DNA of 40,619 nucleotides from Nocardioidaceae bacterium (GTDB taxonomy: Bacteria; Actinomycetota; Actinomycetes; Propionibacteriales; Nocardioidaceae), in the NCBI GenBank assembly GCA_013696555.1, contig JACCYJ010000185.1, forward strand, positions 1 to 40,619, read 5' to 3'. The translations under genes and the position numbers were made by a program. The notes under the pieces are model-generated. The model was not told the DNA's origin and did no database searches. It was given only the letters and a program-made list of their open reading frames with translations. Position 1 is the stretch's first letter; each line of letters starts with the position of its first letter. This document shows, in pieces, positions 18,268-26,945 of the stretch.

Positions 18268-19316
18268 GCCCTCGTCCGCGCGGTGCCATCAACGAGGTTC
18301 CGGAGAGCGGTGTCCCCCGCTGACCACGCATCGAGCAGCCTCTCTGCCGCCAAGGCGTCTAGGCGGAGACAGACTGCCGCGCCCCAGATGATGTCGCCGA
18401 TGAGCTCCGGCTCCGTGGCCGCGGCGGCACCGCACACGTCCCGCACCGCGACCTGCTCGTGGACGGCATCGGCCTCGACGTGCTCGTCGAAGTAGCGGGC
18501 AGCGGACTCTCCACCGCCCAGCCTCCGAACGGCGGCCGCGTACCGGCGGTTTGGCAGCGAGCTGCTGGCCTCGAAGGCGCCGAGGTGCCCGATCGCCGCC
18601 CCGCGGAGGCGTCGGTGCAGCCCGAACATCGACATCGCGTTGCTGGCAGCCAGGACCACACCGGGAACCCGATCGACGTAGGCGCCGTAGGAAGGATCGA
18701 GCCCGCAGGCGTCCAACGTCTCGGCGAACATGAGCGCGTGCAGCCGCGCCGGGCGGCCCGAGCCGTACTCGTCGAACTGGATCTCGGCGAGCGCCACCTT
18801 TGCCTTGCCGGTCAACCGCGGGATCGCCCAGGTGTGCGGATCAGCCTCCTTGAGCTGGTAGATGCTGCGGCAGATCAGAAACTCGGATAACTGCTCGCGA
18901 TCGGCGTACCGCTGCAGGTGACGCGCCAGCGGCGGCGACTCCGCGTCGCGTACCAGAGCGAACAGCTGATCCGCCAGCGTGCCGGCCGCTGACATGGCGT
19001 ACGCCACCAGCGCGTCCGTCTCACGGCGAAGCGCGGCCTCGAAGGCGCCCTCGATCTGGCGGCGCACCGCCAACGACTCCGGACGCCATTCCCAGGTCGG
19101 GTCGACGTCATCGAAACCCTGGTAGTGCAGCTCATAGAGCAGCCACAGCGACAGCTGCACATCGTCGGCGGTGATGACGTCACCGCCCGCCAGCGCGGCG
19201 GACACTCTCGCGTGCATGTCCGCTTCATCGAGCGCCGACCCGCTCGACAGCCACTCGGACAGCAGCTGGGTGACCGGACCCCGCGGACACGGCAGCAACA
19301 TTGCGACTCCCGGCAT
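18264..19316 (-). CDS. Iron-containing redox enzyme family protein (haem-oxygenase-like diiron oxidase fold)
   Basis: ELHYQGF, EIQFDEYGSGRPARLHALMF, RRLRGAAIGHLGAFEASSSLPNRRY, RYFDEHVEADAVHEQVA metal-ligand-type motifs. Confidence 0.8.
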   Translation of the reverse strand: MPGVAMLLPCPRGPVTQLLSEWLSSGSALDEADMHARVSAALAGGDVITADDVQLSLWLLYELHYQGFDDVDPTWEWRPESLAVRRQIEGAFEAALRRETDALVAYAMSAAGTLADQLFALVRDAESPPLARHLQRYADREQLSEFLICRSIYQLKEADPHTWAIPRLTGKAKVALAEIQFDEYGSGRPARLHALMFAETLDACGLDPSYGAYVDRVPGVVLAASNAMSMFGLHRRLRGAAIGHLGAFEASSSLPNRRYAAAVRRLGGGESAARYFDEHVEADAVHEQVAVRDVCGAAAATEPELIGDIIWGAAVCLRLDALAAERLLDAWSAGDTALRNLVDGTARTRA

Positions 19317-19469
19317 TCAGCGGTCGGAGCGGCACGTCCCGTACCCACGGCAAGCGTCTTCATGCCAACCGCCCGTCGCAACCACTCGTTCAGCCGCGAC
19401 TTCTCGTCCTTGGCCGAGGGCGGTGAGTCGGAAATGAACGAACCGCGGGAGGGGTACGTCGAGCAGCGC

Positions 19470-20426
19470 TCAGAAGGCCGAGGTCAACCGGCCTCGAGCA
19501 GCGTCGAGGACCTCCTCGACGCTCACCCGCGCCAGCGCCGAATCGGTGGTATCGGCCCACGGATCACCGTCTCCCGGGCCGTGCCAGATCACGGTGTGCG
19601 GTCCAGCGATCGGTGGTCCCCACAGCCGTGGTGGAGTCGGGCCGAAGAGCGTCACCGACGGCGTTCGGTAGGCGCCGGCGAGGTGAGCCACGCCGGTGTC
19701 ACCGCTCACCACCAGCCGGGCCGCTGAGACCAGTGCGGCCAGCTCATCGATCCGGGTCCGCCCGGCAAGGATCGCGTCGTCGGGCAGCCCAGCCCGCGAG
19801 GCAACCTGCACCGCGAGCGGACGCTCCCGCTCGGTGCCGGTCACCACGATGCGATGCCCGTCGGCTCGCAACGCGGCTACCAGTTCGCCGAAACACTCCG
19901 GAGCCCATTGCCGCGACCGGTACGCCGCACCAGGATGGACGATCACCGCGTCGGTCACACGCGGGCGGACCGGAGGCGGAACCAGAGCGACGTCGTCGGG
20001 ATCCGCGTCCACCACGAGGCAGGTCCGGACGAGCCGGCACCACCGCTCCCGCTCGTGCTCGTCCGGCCACCAGGTCGGTCCGGGAATGTCTGCCTCGACG
20101 CAGCCGAAGGCGATCGACGCGTGCGGGCGCAGCGATCCCAGGAGTCGGTGGCTCTGCGGACCACGCCCGTGCAGGTTGACCGCCAGCGCGGGTCGCGGCC
20201 CGGCCCAGCGCAAGGGTTCCAAACCAGCCGCGGGATACACCTCGTCGACGAGCCCGTCCGGGTCCAGCAGCAGCGTCTGCCACTGCGGTGCCGCCAACAC
20301 GATGCGGTAGTCGGAGAGCGCCGCGCGCAACGCCCGGAGCGCCGGGACACCCGCGAGTAGGTCACCCAGTCCCAGCGCCCGCAGGACGAATGCCGTCGGC
20401 GCCTGAGCAGCGCCGCCGCCGATCAG
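19470..20426 (-). CDS. Glycosyltransferase family 9 (heptosyltransferase-like); proposed CTG start
   Basis: VIVHPGAAYRSRQWAPECFGELVAALRADGHRIVVTGTERER...LVVSGDTGVAHLAGAYRTPSVTLFGPT; conserved N-terminus FVLRALGLGDLLAGVPALRALR lies upstream of the first TTG (20330). Confidence 0.8.
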   Translation of the reverse strand: MIGGGAAQAPTAFVLRALGLGDLLAGVPALRALRAALSDYRIVLAAPQWQTLLLDPDGLVDEVYPAAGLEPLRWAGPRPALAVNLHGRGPQSHRLLGSLRPHASIAFGCVEADIPGPTWWPDEHERERWCRLVRTCLVVDADPDDVALVPPPVRPRVTDAVIVHPGAAYRSRQWAPECFGELVAALRADGHRIVVTGTERERPLAVQVASRAGLPDDAILAGRTRIDELAALVSAARLVVSGDTGVAHLAGAYRTPSVTLFGPTPPRLWGPPIAGPHTVIWHGPGDGDPWADTTDSALARVSVEEVLDAARGRLTSAF

Positions 20427-21106
20427 GGCCAGGATCCCTCGACCGAGGGCGTCACGATCAGCTCGCGTACTTCACATCCCGGTGGCTGCCGCAGCGCGAA
20501 GAGGACCGTGGCGGCGACGTCCTGCGGGCGGTTGAGTTTGGCGTCAGGAGGCGGCTTGTACTGCTCGTCACGGCCGTCGAAGAAGGGTGTCTGCATGCCA
20601 CCGGGTATGAGCAGGGTGACGCCGATCTGCCCAGCCGTCTCCGCGGCGAGCGCGCGGGTGAAACCGACCACCCCGAACTTCGCGGCGCAGTAGGCGGTGG
20701 CGTCGCTCACCGCGCGCAGGCCCAGCGTCGAGGCCACCGTCACCACCCGCCCCTGGCGCCGCCGCAGATCGGGCAGCGCGGCCCGGATGACGGCCGCGGT
20801 GCCCATCAGGTTGACCCTGATCACCTGATCCCACTCCGCCGCCGGGACGTCCTCGAGCCGACCGCACGAGTCGATCCCGGCGCAGGTAACGACGGCATCG
20901 ATCCCGCCGGTGCGCGCCGACACCGCCCGTACGGCAGCCTCGGTGTGCTCCCGGTCGGCGAGGTCGACGAGCTCGGACTCGACGGAGCTCTCGGGCTCGA
21001 CCCGGTCCAGCACGACGGGCCGCCCACCTGCGTCGGTGACGGCCTCGACGACCGCGGCGCCTAGGCCGGAGACACCTCCAGTGACCAGTACGGTTCCGAC
21101 GTTCAT
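20423..21106 (-). CDS. Classical SDR family oxidoreductase
   Basis: TVLVTGGVSGLGAAVVEAV; ATAYCAAKFGVVGFTRALAAE; ATGA overlap with upstream gene. Confidence 0.9.
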   Translation of the reverse strand: MNVGTVLVTGGVSGLGAAVVEAVTDAGGRPVVLDRVEPESSVESELVDLADREHTEAAVRAVSARTGGIDAVVTCAGIDSCGRLEDVPAAEWDQVIRVNLMGTAAVIRAALPDLRRRQGRVVTVASTLGLRAVSDATAYCAAKFGVVGFTRALAAETAGQIGVTLLIPGGMQTPFFDGRDEQYKPPPDAKLNRPQDVAATVLFALRQPPGCEVRELIVTPSVEGSWP

Positions 21107-22536
21107 GGGCGGCTCTCCTCTGCGGTGATGGATGGAGCCTCGACCAGCGACGTGGCAGCCGTTCGGACGAGGGACGTGGTCGATCGGCCTTGCACGTAGG
21201 GGAGCACGACCGCCTGGCCGCCCCACGTGCGCAGCGTCTGGCTCTCGGGCAGCTCGCTGCCGGCGTAGTCGCCGCCCTTCGCCCAGATGTCCGGGCGGAG
21301 GCGGCGGAGCGCGACGTCCGGGGTGTCCTCGTCGAAGACGAGCACGGCGTCGACACAGCCGAGAGCCAGCAGCACCCAAGCCCGGTCCGCCTCGCAGACG
21401 ACGGGCCGACCGGGGCCCTTGAGGCGAGCAATGGACGCATCGGAGTTGAGGCAGACCACAAGACAGTCACCCAGGCTGCGTGCCGATCGCAGGGTGGCCA
21501 CGTGACCGGCGTGCAGCAGGTCGAAGCAGCCGCCGGTGGCGACCACCACACCTCCGGCAGCTCGAACCGACGCGACAACCTGCGCGGCCGCTGGCAGCGC
21601 CTCACGGTCGGGTGCCACGGCGCTGCGGCGGCGCGCGAACGCGGCCGCCCCGCCGTGGCTGACGTGCTCGGATGCGGCGAGGACGGCCGCCTGCACTGCC
21701 TCGGCGGTCACCATCCCCGAGCCCAGCGACGTGGCAGCGGTCACCGCGAACCGGTCGCCGGCCCCGCAGGTGTCGCCGCCGACGGCGACCGGTGCCGGAA
21801 CGACCACCGGCGCGTCGCCGCCGTAGGACAGCAAGGCACCCCGCTCCCCCAACGTCACCGCCACGGCGCGGTTCCGCCACGCAGACACCAGCCCCGCGGT
21901 GAGGTCGGTGAGGGCGGCCAGCGAGGACGAGCCGCTCGCTGCCGAGATGCCGTGCCGCTCGGCCCAGATCGCCACCTCTGCGGCGTTGGGCGTCGCCAGA
22001 TGTACGCCGGCAACCGGAGGCTCCCCACGAGGGTGCGGGTCCCATACCACCGGTACGTCGCGTACCCGCTCGCGCAGGCAGTCGCGAACCTGCGGGGATG
22101 CGGTGAGGCCGCGACCGTAGTCGGCGACCAGCACCACCGTCGCGGCGCGCAGGGCCGCGGCGGCTGCGGCTGATAACTCCTCCACCAGGCCGGCCTGTCG
22201 CCCGCTGTCCAAGCGGACGAGGGTCTGCCCGGCGGCCCGGATTCGACGCTTCACCGCTGTTGTGCCCGGCAACGGCAGCGGGACGACCCGCACTGCTGGC
22301 TCGAGCAGCCGCTTCAGGTCGGCGCCGTCCTGGTCGTCGAACCAGGGGGCTATCAGGACCACGTCGTGGCCGTCCACCGCTGCCATGGCAGCGGCCAGTG
22401 CTGCACCGCCGGGCCGTGGGGAATCGACGACATCGTCGAGCACCGGCACCGGAGTGTCGGGGCACAATCGGCTCACTCGACCGACAACGTCGATGTCGAG
22501 CATCGCGTCCCCGATGACGACCAGGAGCCCCCTCAC
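21103..22536 (-). CDS. hldE: Bifunctional HldE-like heptose-phosphate kinase / heptose-1-phosphate nucleotidyltransferase (GTG start)
   Basis: PfkB part VVIGDAMLDIDVVGRVSRLCPDTPVPVL, AVGGDTCGAGDRF; C-terminal VVATGGCFDLLHAGHVATLRSARSLGDCLVVCLNSDASIARLKGPGRPVV...DIWAKGGDY. Confidence 0.9.
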   Translation of the reverse strand: MRGLLVVIGDAMLDIDVVGRVSRLCPDTPVPVLDDVVDSPRPGGAALAAAMAAVDGHDVVLIAPWFDDQDGADLKRLLEPAVRVVPLPLPGTTAVKRRIRAAGQTLVRLDSGRQAGLVEELSAAAAAALRAATVVLVADYGRGLTASPQVRDCLRERVRDVPVVWDPHPRGEPPVAGVHLATPNAAEVAIWAERHGISAASGSSSLAALTDLTAGLVSAWRNRAVAVTLGERGALLSYGGDAPVVVPAPVAVGGDTCGAGDRFAVTAATSLGSGMVTAEAVQAAVLAASEHVSHGGAAAFARRRSAVAPDREALPAAAQVVASVRAAGGVVVATGGCFDLLHAGHVATLRSARSLGDCLVVCLNSDASIARLKGPGRPVVCEADRAWVLLALGCVDAVLVFDEDTPDVALRRLRPDIWAKGGDYAGSELPESQTLRTWGGQAVVLPYVQGRSTTSLVRTAATSLVEAPSITAEESRP

Positions 22537-23159
22537 GAGAAGCTCCCGACTCCGTCGACCGGCAGCTGGTCCGGAGCGGCTTCGACCACAGTCAGCGCCC
22601 GGTCGAACGCGGCACAGACCAGATGCAACGCCACCAGATGCATCTCCTGCACGGTGGCGGTCGAGCCGGCCGCTACCGCCAGCACCTCGTCCGACTCCTC
22701 GGCCAGCGGGTTCGGGCGGGCGCCGGTGAGCGCCCAGACCCGCAGACCACAGCGCCGGGCGCGACGGGCTGCGGCCACCACGTTGGGGCTGCGGCCACTC
22801 GTCGACAGCACCGCGAGCACGTCTCCGGGGCGACCGTGTGCTTCCACCTGACGGGCGAACAGCTCCTCGGCGGGATAGTCGTTGGCGATGGCGGTCAGCG
22901 TGGAGGTCTCCGCGCTCAGACAGATGGCGGAGAAGGGTGCCCGGTCGTCTCGGTAGCGCCCGACCAGCTCGGCCGTGAGGTGCTGAGCCTGGGCAGCGCT
23001 GCCGCCATTGCCGACGGCGAGCAGCCGGCCACCACCTTCGAGGACTATCGCCAGCTGTCTGCCCCAGCGGTTGGCGATCGCGACCGAGGGTGCGAACTCG
23101 TCGAGGGCTGAGCGCAGCATGCGGAGATGGTCGAGGCCGTACGGCACGGGCATCGTCAT
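22533..23159 (-). CDS. gmhA: GmhA-like SIS-domain phosphoheptose isomerase
   Basis: LLAVGNGGSAAQAQHLTAELVGRYRDDRAPFSAICLSAETSTLTAIANDYPAEELFARQVEAHGRPGDVLAVLSTSGRSPNV; VQEMH motif. Confidence 0.88.
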   Translation of the reverse strand: MTMPVPYGLDHLRMLRSALDEFAPSVAIANRWGRQLAIVLEGGGRLLAVGNGGSAAQAQHLTAELVGRYRDDRAPFSAICLSAETSTLTAIANDYPAEELFARQVEAHGRPGDVLAVLSTSGRSPNVVAAARRARRCGLRVWALTGARPNPLAEESDEVLAVAAGSTATVQEMHLVALHLVCAAFDRALTVVEAAPDQLPVDGVGSFS

Positions 23160-24364
23160 CGCAGCGCCTCCGCGGCCGGGGCCGACACCGACTCGACGAC
23201 GCGGGTGTAGACGTCCTCGGTCTCGGCCGCCACCTGCTCCCACCGGTAGTGCTGGTGGGCGCGGTGCACGCCTGCGGCACCGTAGGCCGCCCGGCGTCGA
23301 CCGTCGGCCAGCAAGTCGCGCAATGTGATGGCCAGCAGGTCCGACCGCCGAGCTGGGATGAGCTCCCCGGTCACTCCCGGAAGGATCGTGTCCAGCAGTC
23401 CGCCAACGGCCGACCCCACCACCGGTCGGCCACATGCCATCGCCTCCAGCGGCACGATGCCGAAAGGTTCGTACCACGGCACCGCCACGACCACGTCGGC
23501 CAGCGCGAACACGGCGGGCAGGGAGTCGTGGCAGACACGTCCGAAGAACTCGATCCGCTGCAACGATCCGGCTGCCGCCGCGCGCCGACGCAACCGCTGC
23601 ACCTCCGGGTCGAGTGCCAGGGAGTCCCGCGCCGGTCCGCCCACCACCAGCAGCTCCACGCCCGGCAACTCGGCCATCGCGTCCACGACGTCGGCGACAC
23701 CCTTACGCTCCACGAGCCTGCCGACAACGACGAGCCGCTGCTTCCCGTCGCCCGGGTGCGGTGCGGGCGTGAAGCGGGCAACGTCGACGCCACACGGGAC
23801 CACGCTGACCTTTGCCCTGGGCAAGCCGGCCCGGCGAAGCTCCGCGACCTCGTCGCTGCAGGTGGCGATCACGTGGTCGACCGTCCGGCACAGCTCGCGT
23901 TCGACGCTGGTACGAGCCAGCGGGCTGGTGTCATGTGCGCCCTGGTAACGCCGCTTGACGGTTCCGAGCGCGTGGAAGGTCTGCACGACCGGAATGTCGA
24001 GCGGCCCCGCTGCAGACGTCGCCGCGGCACCGCTCATCCAGAAGTGTGCGTGCACGACGTCGGGGCGCTCCGCCGCCCACCGAGCGGCGAGATAGCGCGC
24101 GAAGTCGGCCATGAACGGCCACAGCTCGTCCTTGGGCACCTCACTCGGCGGCCCTGCGGGCACGTGTTCGACCAGGTAGCCATCCGGCGCACGCAACCGC
24201 GTCGCCACGGCGGCGTCGTCGCGGCGGGTGAAAACGGTGACCTCGTGTCCACGCGACGCAAGGTGAGCTGCCAGCGCTGCTACGTGCACATTCTGGCCAC
24301 CGGCGTCGACCCCGCCCACAGCGCCCAGCGGGTCTGCGTGCTCGGACACCATCGCGATTCTCAT
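23156..24364 (-). CDS. Glycosyltransferase family 4
   Basis: MVSEHADPLGAVGGVDAGGQNVHVAALAAHLASRGHEVTVFTRR; VPWYEPFGIVPLEAMACGRPVVGSAVGGLLDTI. Confidence 0.92.
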   Translation of the reverse strand: MRIAMVSEHADPLGAVGGVDAGGQNVHVAALAAHLASRGHEVTVFTRRDDAAVATRLRAPDGYLVEHVPAGPPSEVPKDELWPFMADFARYLAARWAAERPDVVHAHFWMSGAAATSAAGPLDIPVVQTFHALGTVKRRYQGAHDTSPLARTSVERELCRTVDHVIATCSDEVAELRRAGLPRAKVSVVPCGVDVARFTPAPHPGDGKQRLVVVGRLVERKGVADVVDAMAELPGVELLVVGGPARDSLALDPEVQRLRRRAAAAGSLQRIEFFGRVCHDSLPAVFALADVVVAVPWYEPFGIVPLEAMACGRPVVGSAVGGLLDTILPGVTGELIPARRSDLLAITLRDLLADGRRRAAYGAAGVHRAHQHYRWEQVAAETEDVYTRVVESVSAPAAEALR

Positions 24365-25437
24365 CGGATTCCATCCTTTGGCCTCGGTAGCAGGGCAGCA
24401 CCCGCAGGCGACGCCCCGACCAGTTGGGATCCTTCGGTCAGCTCGTGCACCGCGGCGACGACCCGGTGCGGCGAGACAGATGTCAGGCAGGGGTGTCCCG
24501 GCACGGGGCAGTGCGTCGCGCGAGTATCGCGGCAGGCAGCGTCCTGGTCCCCCAGCAGCACATGCGGGACGCGGTACGGCGCCCAACGCACCGCGGGCAC
24601 CGTCGGGGCGTACAACGAGACCACCGGGCTACCAACCGCAGCGGCCAGGTGAGCCGGACCGGTGTTGCCGACGACGACCGCGGCGGCGCCGGAGATGACG
24701 TTCGCGAGCCGCGGCATCGTCGTCCGGCCGGCCAGGTTGATCCCTACACCGCCGGTCGCCAGCTCACACAACGCGGTTTCGGCTCCGGAGCCCGTCACCA
24801 CGACCTGCCATCCGTCGTGCGCCAAGAGCCGCGCCGCCTCGGCGTACCACTCCACCGGCCAGGCGCGGGCCGGGACCGACGTCCCCGGGTGCAAGACGAC
24901 GTACCGGCCTGAGCCGACGAGGTCAGCAACGTCGGGCAGCGGACTCCGCAGCCGCAGGCGTCCGTCGTCGCCGGACGGCAGCTGGAAGCCGGCGGCGCGG
25001 CACAACGACAAGGCGCGTTCGGCCTCGGGGATGTCCTCGTCGACGTTGTGGCGCACATCGAGCAGGGAGCCGGGGTAGTCGACGCTGATGGCAGCGATCC
25101 ACGGCACGCCGGCCAGGCGCAGCAGGAGCGCAGTGGGCAGCGGCGACTGGTGGAACGACGTGAAGATGACGGCGCCATCAAAGCCGCGTTGGGCCAGGTC
25201 CGCGACCAGCCGGGCCACGTGCGCGGCGTCGACCCGCGGTGGCTGTCCGTCGATCCACGGGCAGCGCCACACCAGAACCTCGTCGCCGCCGGGGAGCAGT
25301 CGAGCGGCCTCGGCACCGTGCGGACCGGCCAGCACGACCACCTCGTCGGCGCCGGCCCGGAGCGCGCGGAGCGCCGGCCCCGTCAACACCACGTCCCCGG
25401 CGTTATCGAGCCGCACGGCGAGCAGCCGGGCGCTCAT
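24361..25437 (-). CDS. Glycosyltransferase family 9 (heptosyltransferase-like)
   Basis: LAVRLDNAGDVVLTGPALRALRAGADEVVVLAGPHG; VVLHPGTSVPARAWPVEWYAEAARLL; VVVGNTGPAHLAAAVGSPVVSLYAPT. Confidence 0.9.
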   Translation of the reverse strand: MSARLLAVRLDNAGDVVLTGPALRALRAGADEVVVLAGPHGAEAARLLPGGDEVLVWRCPWIDGQPPRVDAAHVARLVADLAQRGFDGAVIFTSFHQSPLPTALLLRLAGVPWIAAISVDYPGSLLDVRHNVDEDIPEAERALSLCRAAGFQLPSGDDGRLRLRSPLPDVADLVGSGRYVVLHPGTSVPARAWPVEWYAEAARLLAHDGWQVVVTGSGAETALCELATGGVGINLAGRTTMPRLANVISGAAAVVVGNTGPAHLAAAVGSPVVSLYAPTVPAVRWAPYRVPHVLLGDQDAACRDTRATHCPVPGHPCLTSVSPHRVVAAVHELTEGSQLVGASPAGAALLPRPKDGIR

Positions 25438-26945
25438 CGGGCACCGCTCAGGAGCCAGCTGGCGGCGGCGTCCAGGTCGCGCTGGACGTAACGTGCCGCC
25501 GCTACCTCTGTTGCCAGGGTGACACCGGTCGGCACCAACACACCGGTGGCACCGGCCGCTTCGGCCGCCTCCACGTCGGTACCGATGTCACCGACGACGA
25601 CGCACCTCTCCGTCGGAATGCCGAGCTCCTCGCACGCGGACTTGATCATGCCGGGGGCGGGCTTGCGGCAGTCGCACCCGTCGTCGCGACCGTGCAAGCA
25701 GACTCGCCACACGTCGAACGGTCCGAGCAGCTGCTCGACCCTGTCGTTGACGGCCGCCAGCTGGGCGGGGACGATCCGTCCCGAAGCGACGCCTGACTGG
25801 TTGGTGACCACGCCCGTGCGCACCCCGGCTGCACGCAGCCGCTGGAGTGCCTCCCGGGCGCCGATCAGGGGCGCCACCCGCGCCGGCTCGGCGTTATAGG
25901 GGACATCGCTGACCAACGTGCCGTCGCGGTCGAAGAGAACCAGCTCGGGTACGCCTTGCCACGGTCTTGCCTTCCGGTGCCGCCAGAGTCCGGTCAGCGT
26001 GTGCCAGGTAGCTGCCGGAGGGATCGCGACGCTGGTCAGCAGCATGCGGCGTACCTCGCGCCGATCCCGCGGTCCGGGCCAGATGCGAGCGGTGGCCAGC
26101 TCGGTCACCCCCACCAGCCACGCACAACCTGCCGCCGAGGCGATCCGCGGATGTCGGGCGATGGCCGCACCCATTGCCAGGGTGCCCGCGATCGTCGTCG
26201 CCAGGTGCCGGCGCCGCCGACCGCGAGGCGCCGCGGCGCGGACACGCCAGCCACCACTGTGCACCCGTCGCATCAGCGCGTCGTCGGCGTTCCCGGCCTG
26301 TTGCCGCACGCTGACCCAGTCATCGCTGGGGCGTACCGGGTGAGTAACCCGGCGGCTTCCCATCACCAACGCTCCGCCGGAGTCGAGCACCCGCAGGCCG
26401 AGGTCGGCGTCCTCGCGGTAGGCGCGCGGAAACCGTTCGTCGAAGCCACCCACCGTCCGCAGCGCAGCGCGCCGGTACGTCATGTCGGCGGTGATCCACG
26501 AGGCCGTCGCCAGTCCGGCAGTGGACCGCTCCCAGTCGGTGGGGCGCCGGTCGGCGGGTAGCGGTACCTGGACCCGGCCCTGGATCCCGGCCACCCGGCA
26601 TTCCGCCGCCGCCAGGTCGTCGGCGAGCTTGCGGGACCAGTCCGCAGCCGGGACCACGTCATCGTCGAGAAAGCTGACCCACGGTGTCCGGGTCGCCCGC
26701 CAGCCGACATTTCGCGCCCGCGCCGGTCCGCCGCCGTCCGAACGCAACACGATCAGCCCGCGAAGGCGCGACTGCATGGCCGAGAGGTCCAGCGGATCTC
26801 GATCGGCCTGTGCCGCCGGCCGATCATCGACAACCACAACTCCTGTCGGAAGCGGCCCAACGCCGTCGGCCAGGGCCGTCAACAAGTGGTGCAGGCTTGG
26901 TCGGCCCAGCGTCGGGACGACCACGGTTGTCGGCACCGTCTCCAT
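25434..26945 (-). CDS. GT2 glycosyltransferase fused to C-terminal GmhB-like HAD-IIIA phosphatase
   Basis: N-term TTVVVPTLGRPSLHHLLTAL...SFLDDDVVPAADW; C-term LVLFDRDGTLVSDVPYN...TNQSGVASG...CLHGRDDGCDCRKPAPGMI...VVGDIGTDVEAAEAAG. Confidence 0.9.
   Translation of the reverse strand: METVPTTVVVPTLGRPSLHHLLTALADGVGPLPTGVVVVDDRPAAQADRDPLDLSAMQSRLRGLIVLRSDGGGPARARNVGWRATRTPWVSFLDDDVVPAADWSRKLADDLAAAECRVAGIQGRVQVPLPADRRPTDWERSTAGLATASWITADMTYRRAALRTVGGFDERFPRAYREDADLGLRVLDSGGALVMGSRRVTHPVRPSDDWVSVRQQAGNADDALMRRVHSGGWRVRAAAPRGRRRRHLATTIAGTLAMGAAIARHPRIASAAGCAWLVGVTELATARIWPGPRDRREVRRMLLTSVAIPPAATWHTLTGLWRHRKARPWQGVPELVLFDRDGTLVSDVPYNAEPARVAPLIGAREALQRLRAAGVRTGVVTNQSGVASGRIVPAQLAAVNDRVEQLLGPFDVWRVCLHGRDDGCDCRKPAPGMIKSACEELGIPTERCVVVGDIGTDVEAAEAAGATGVLVPTGVTLATEVAAARYVQRDLDAAASWLLSGAR

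Noticed and set aside
23090-24652. 520-aa plus-strand ORF
   Set aside because: Antisense to the GT4 and GT9 genes; His/Arg/Gly-rich composition, no domain recognised
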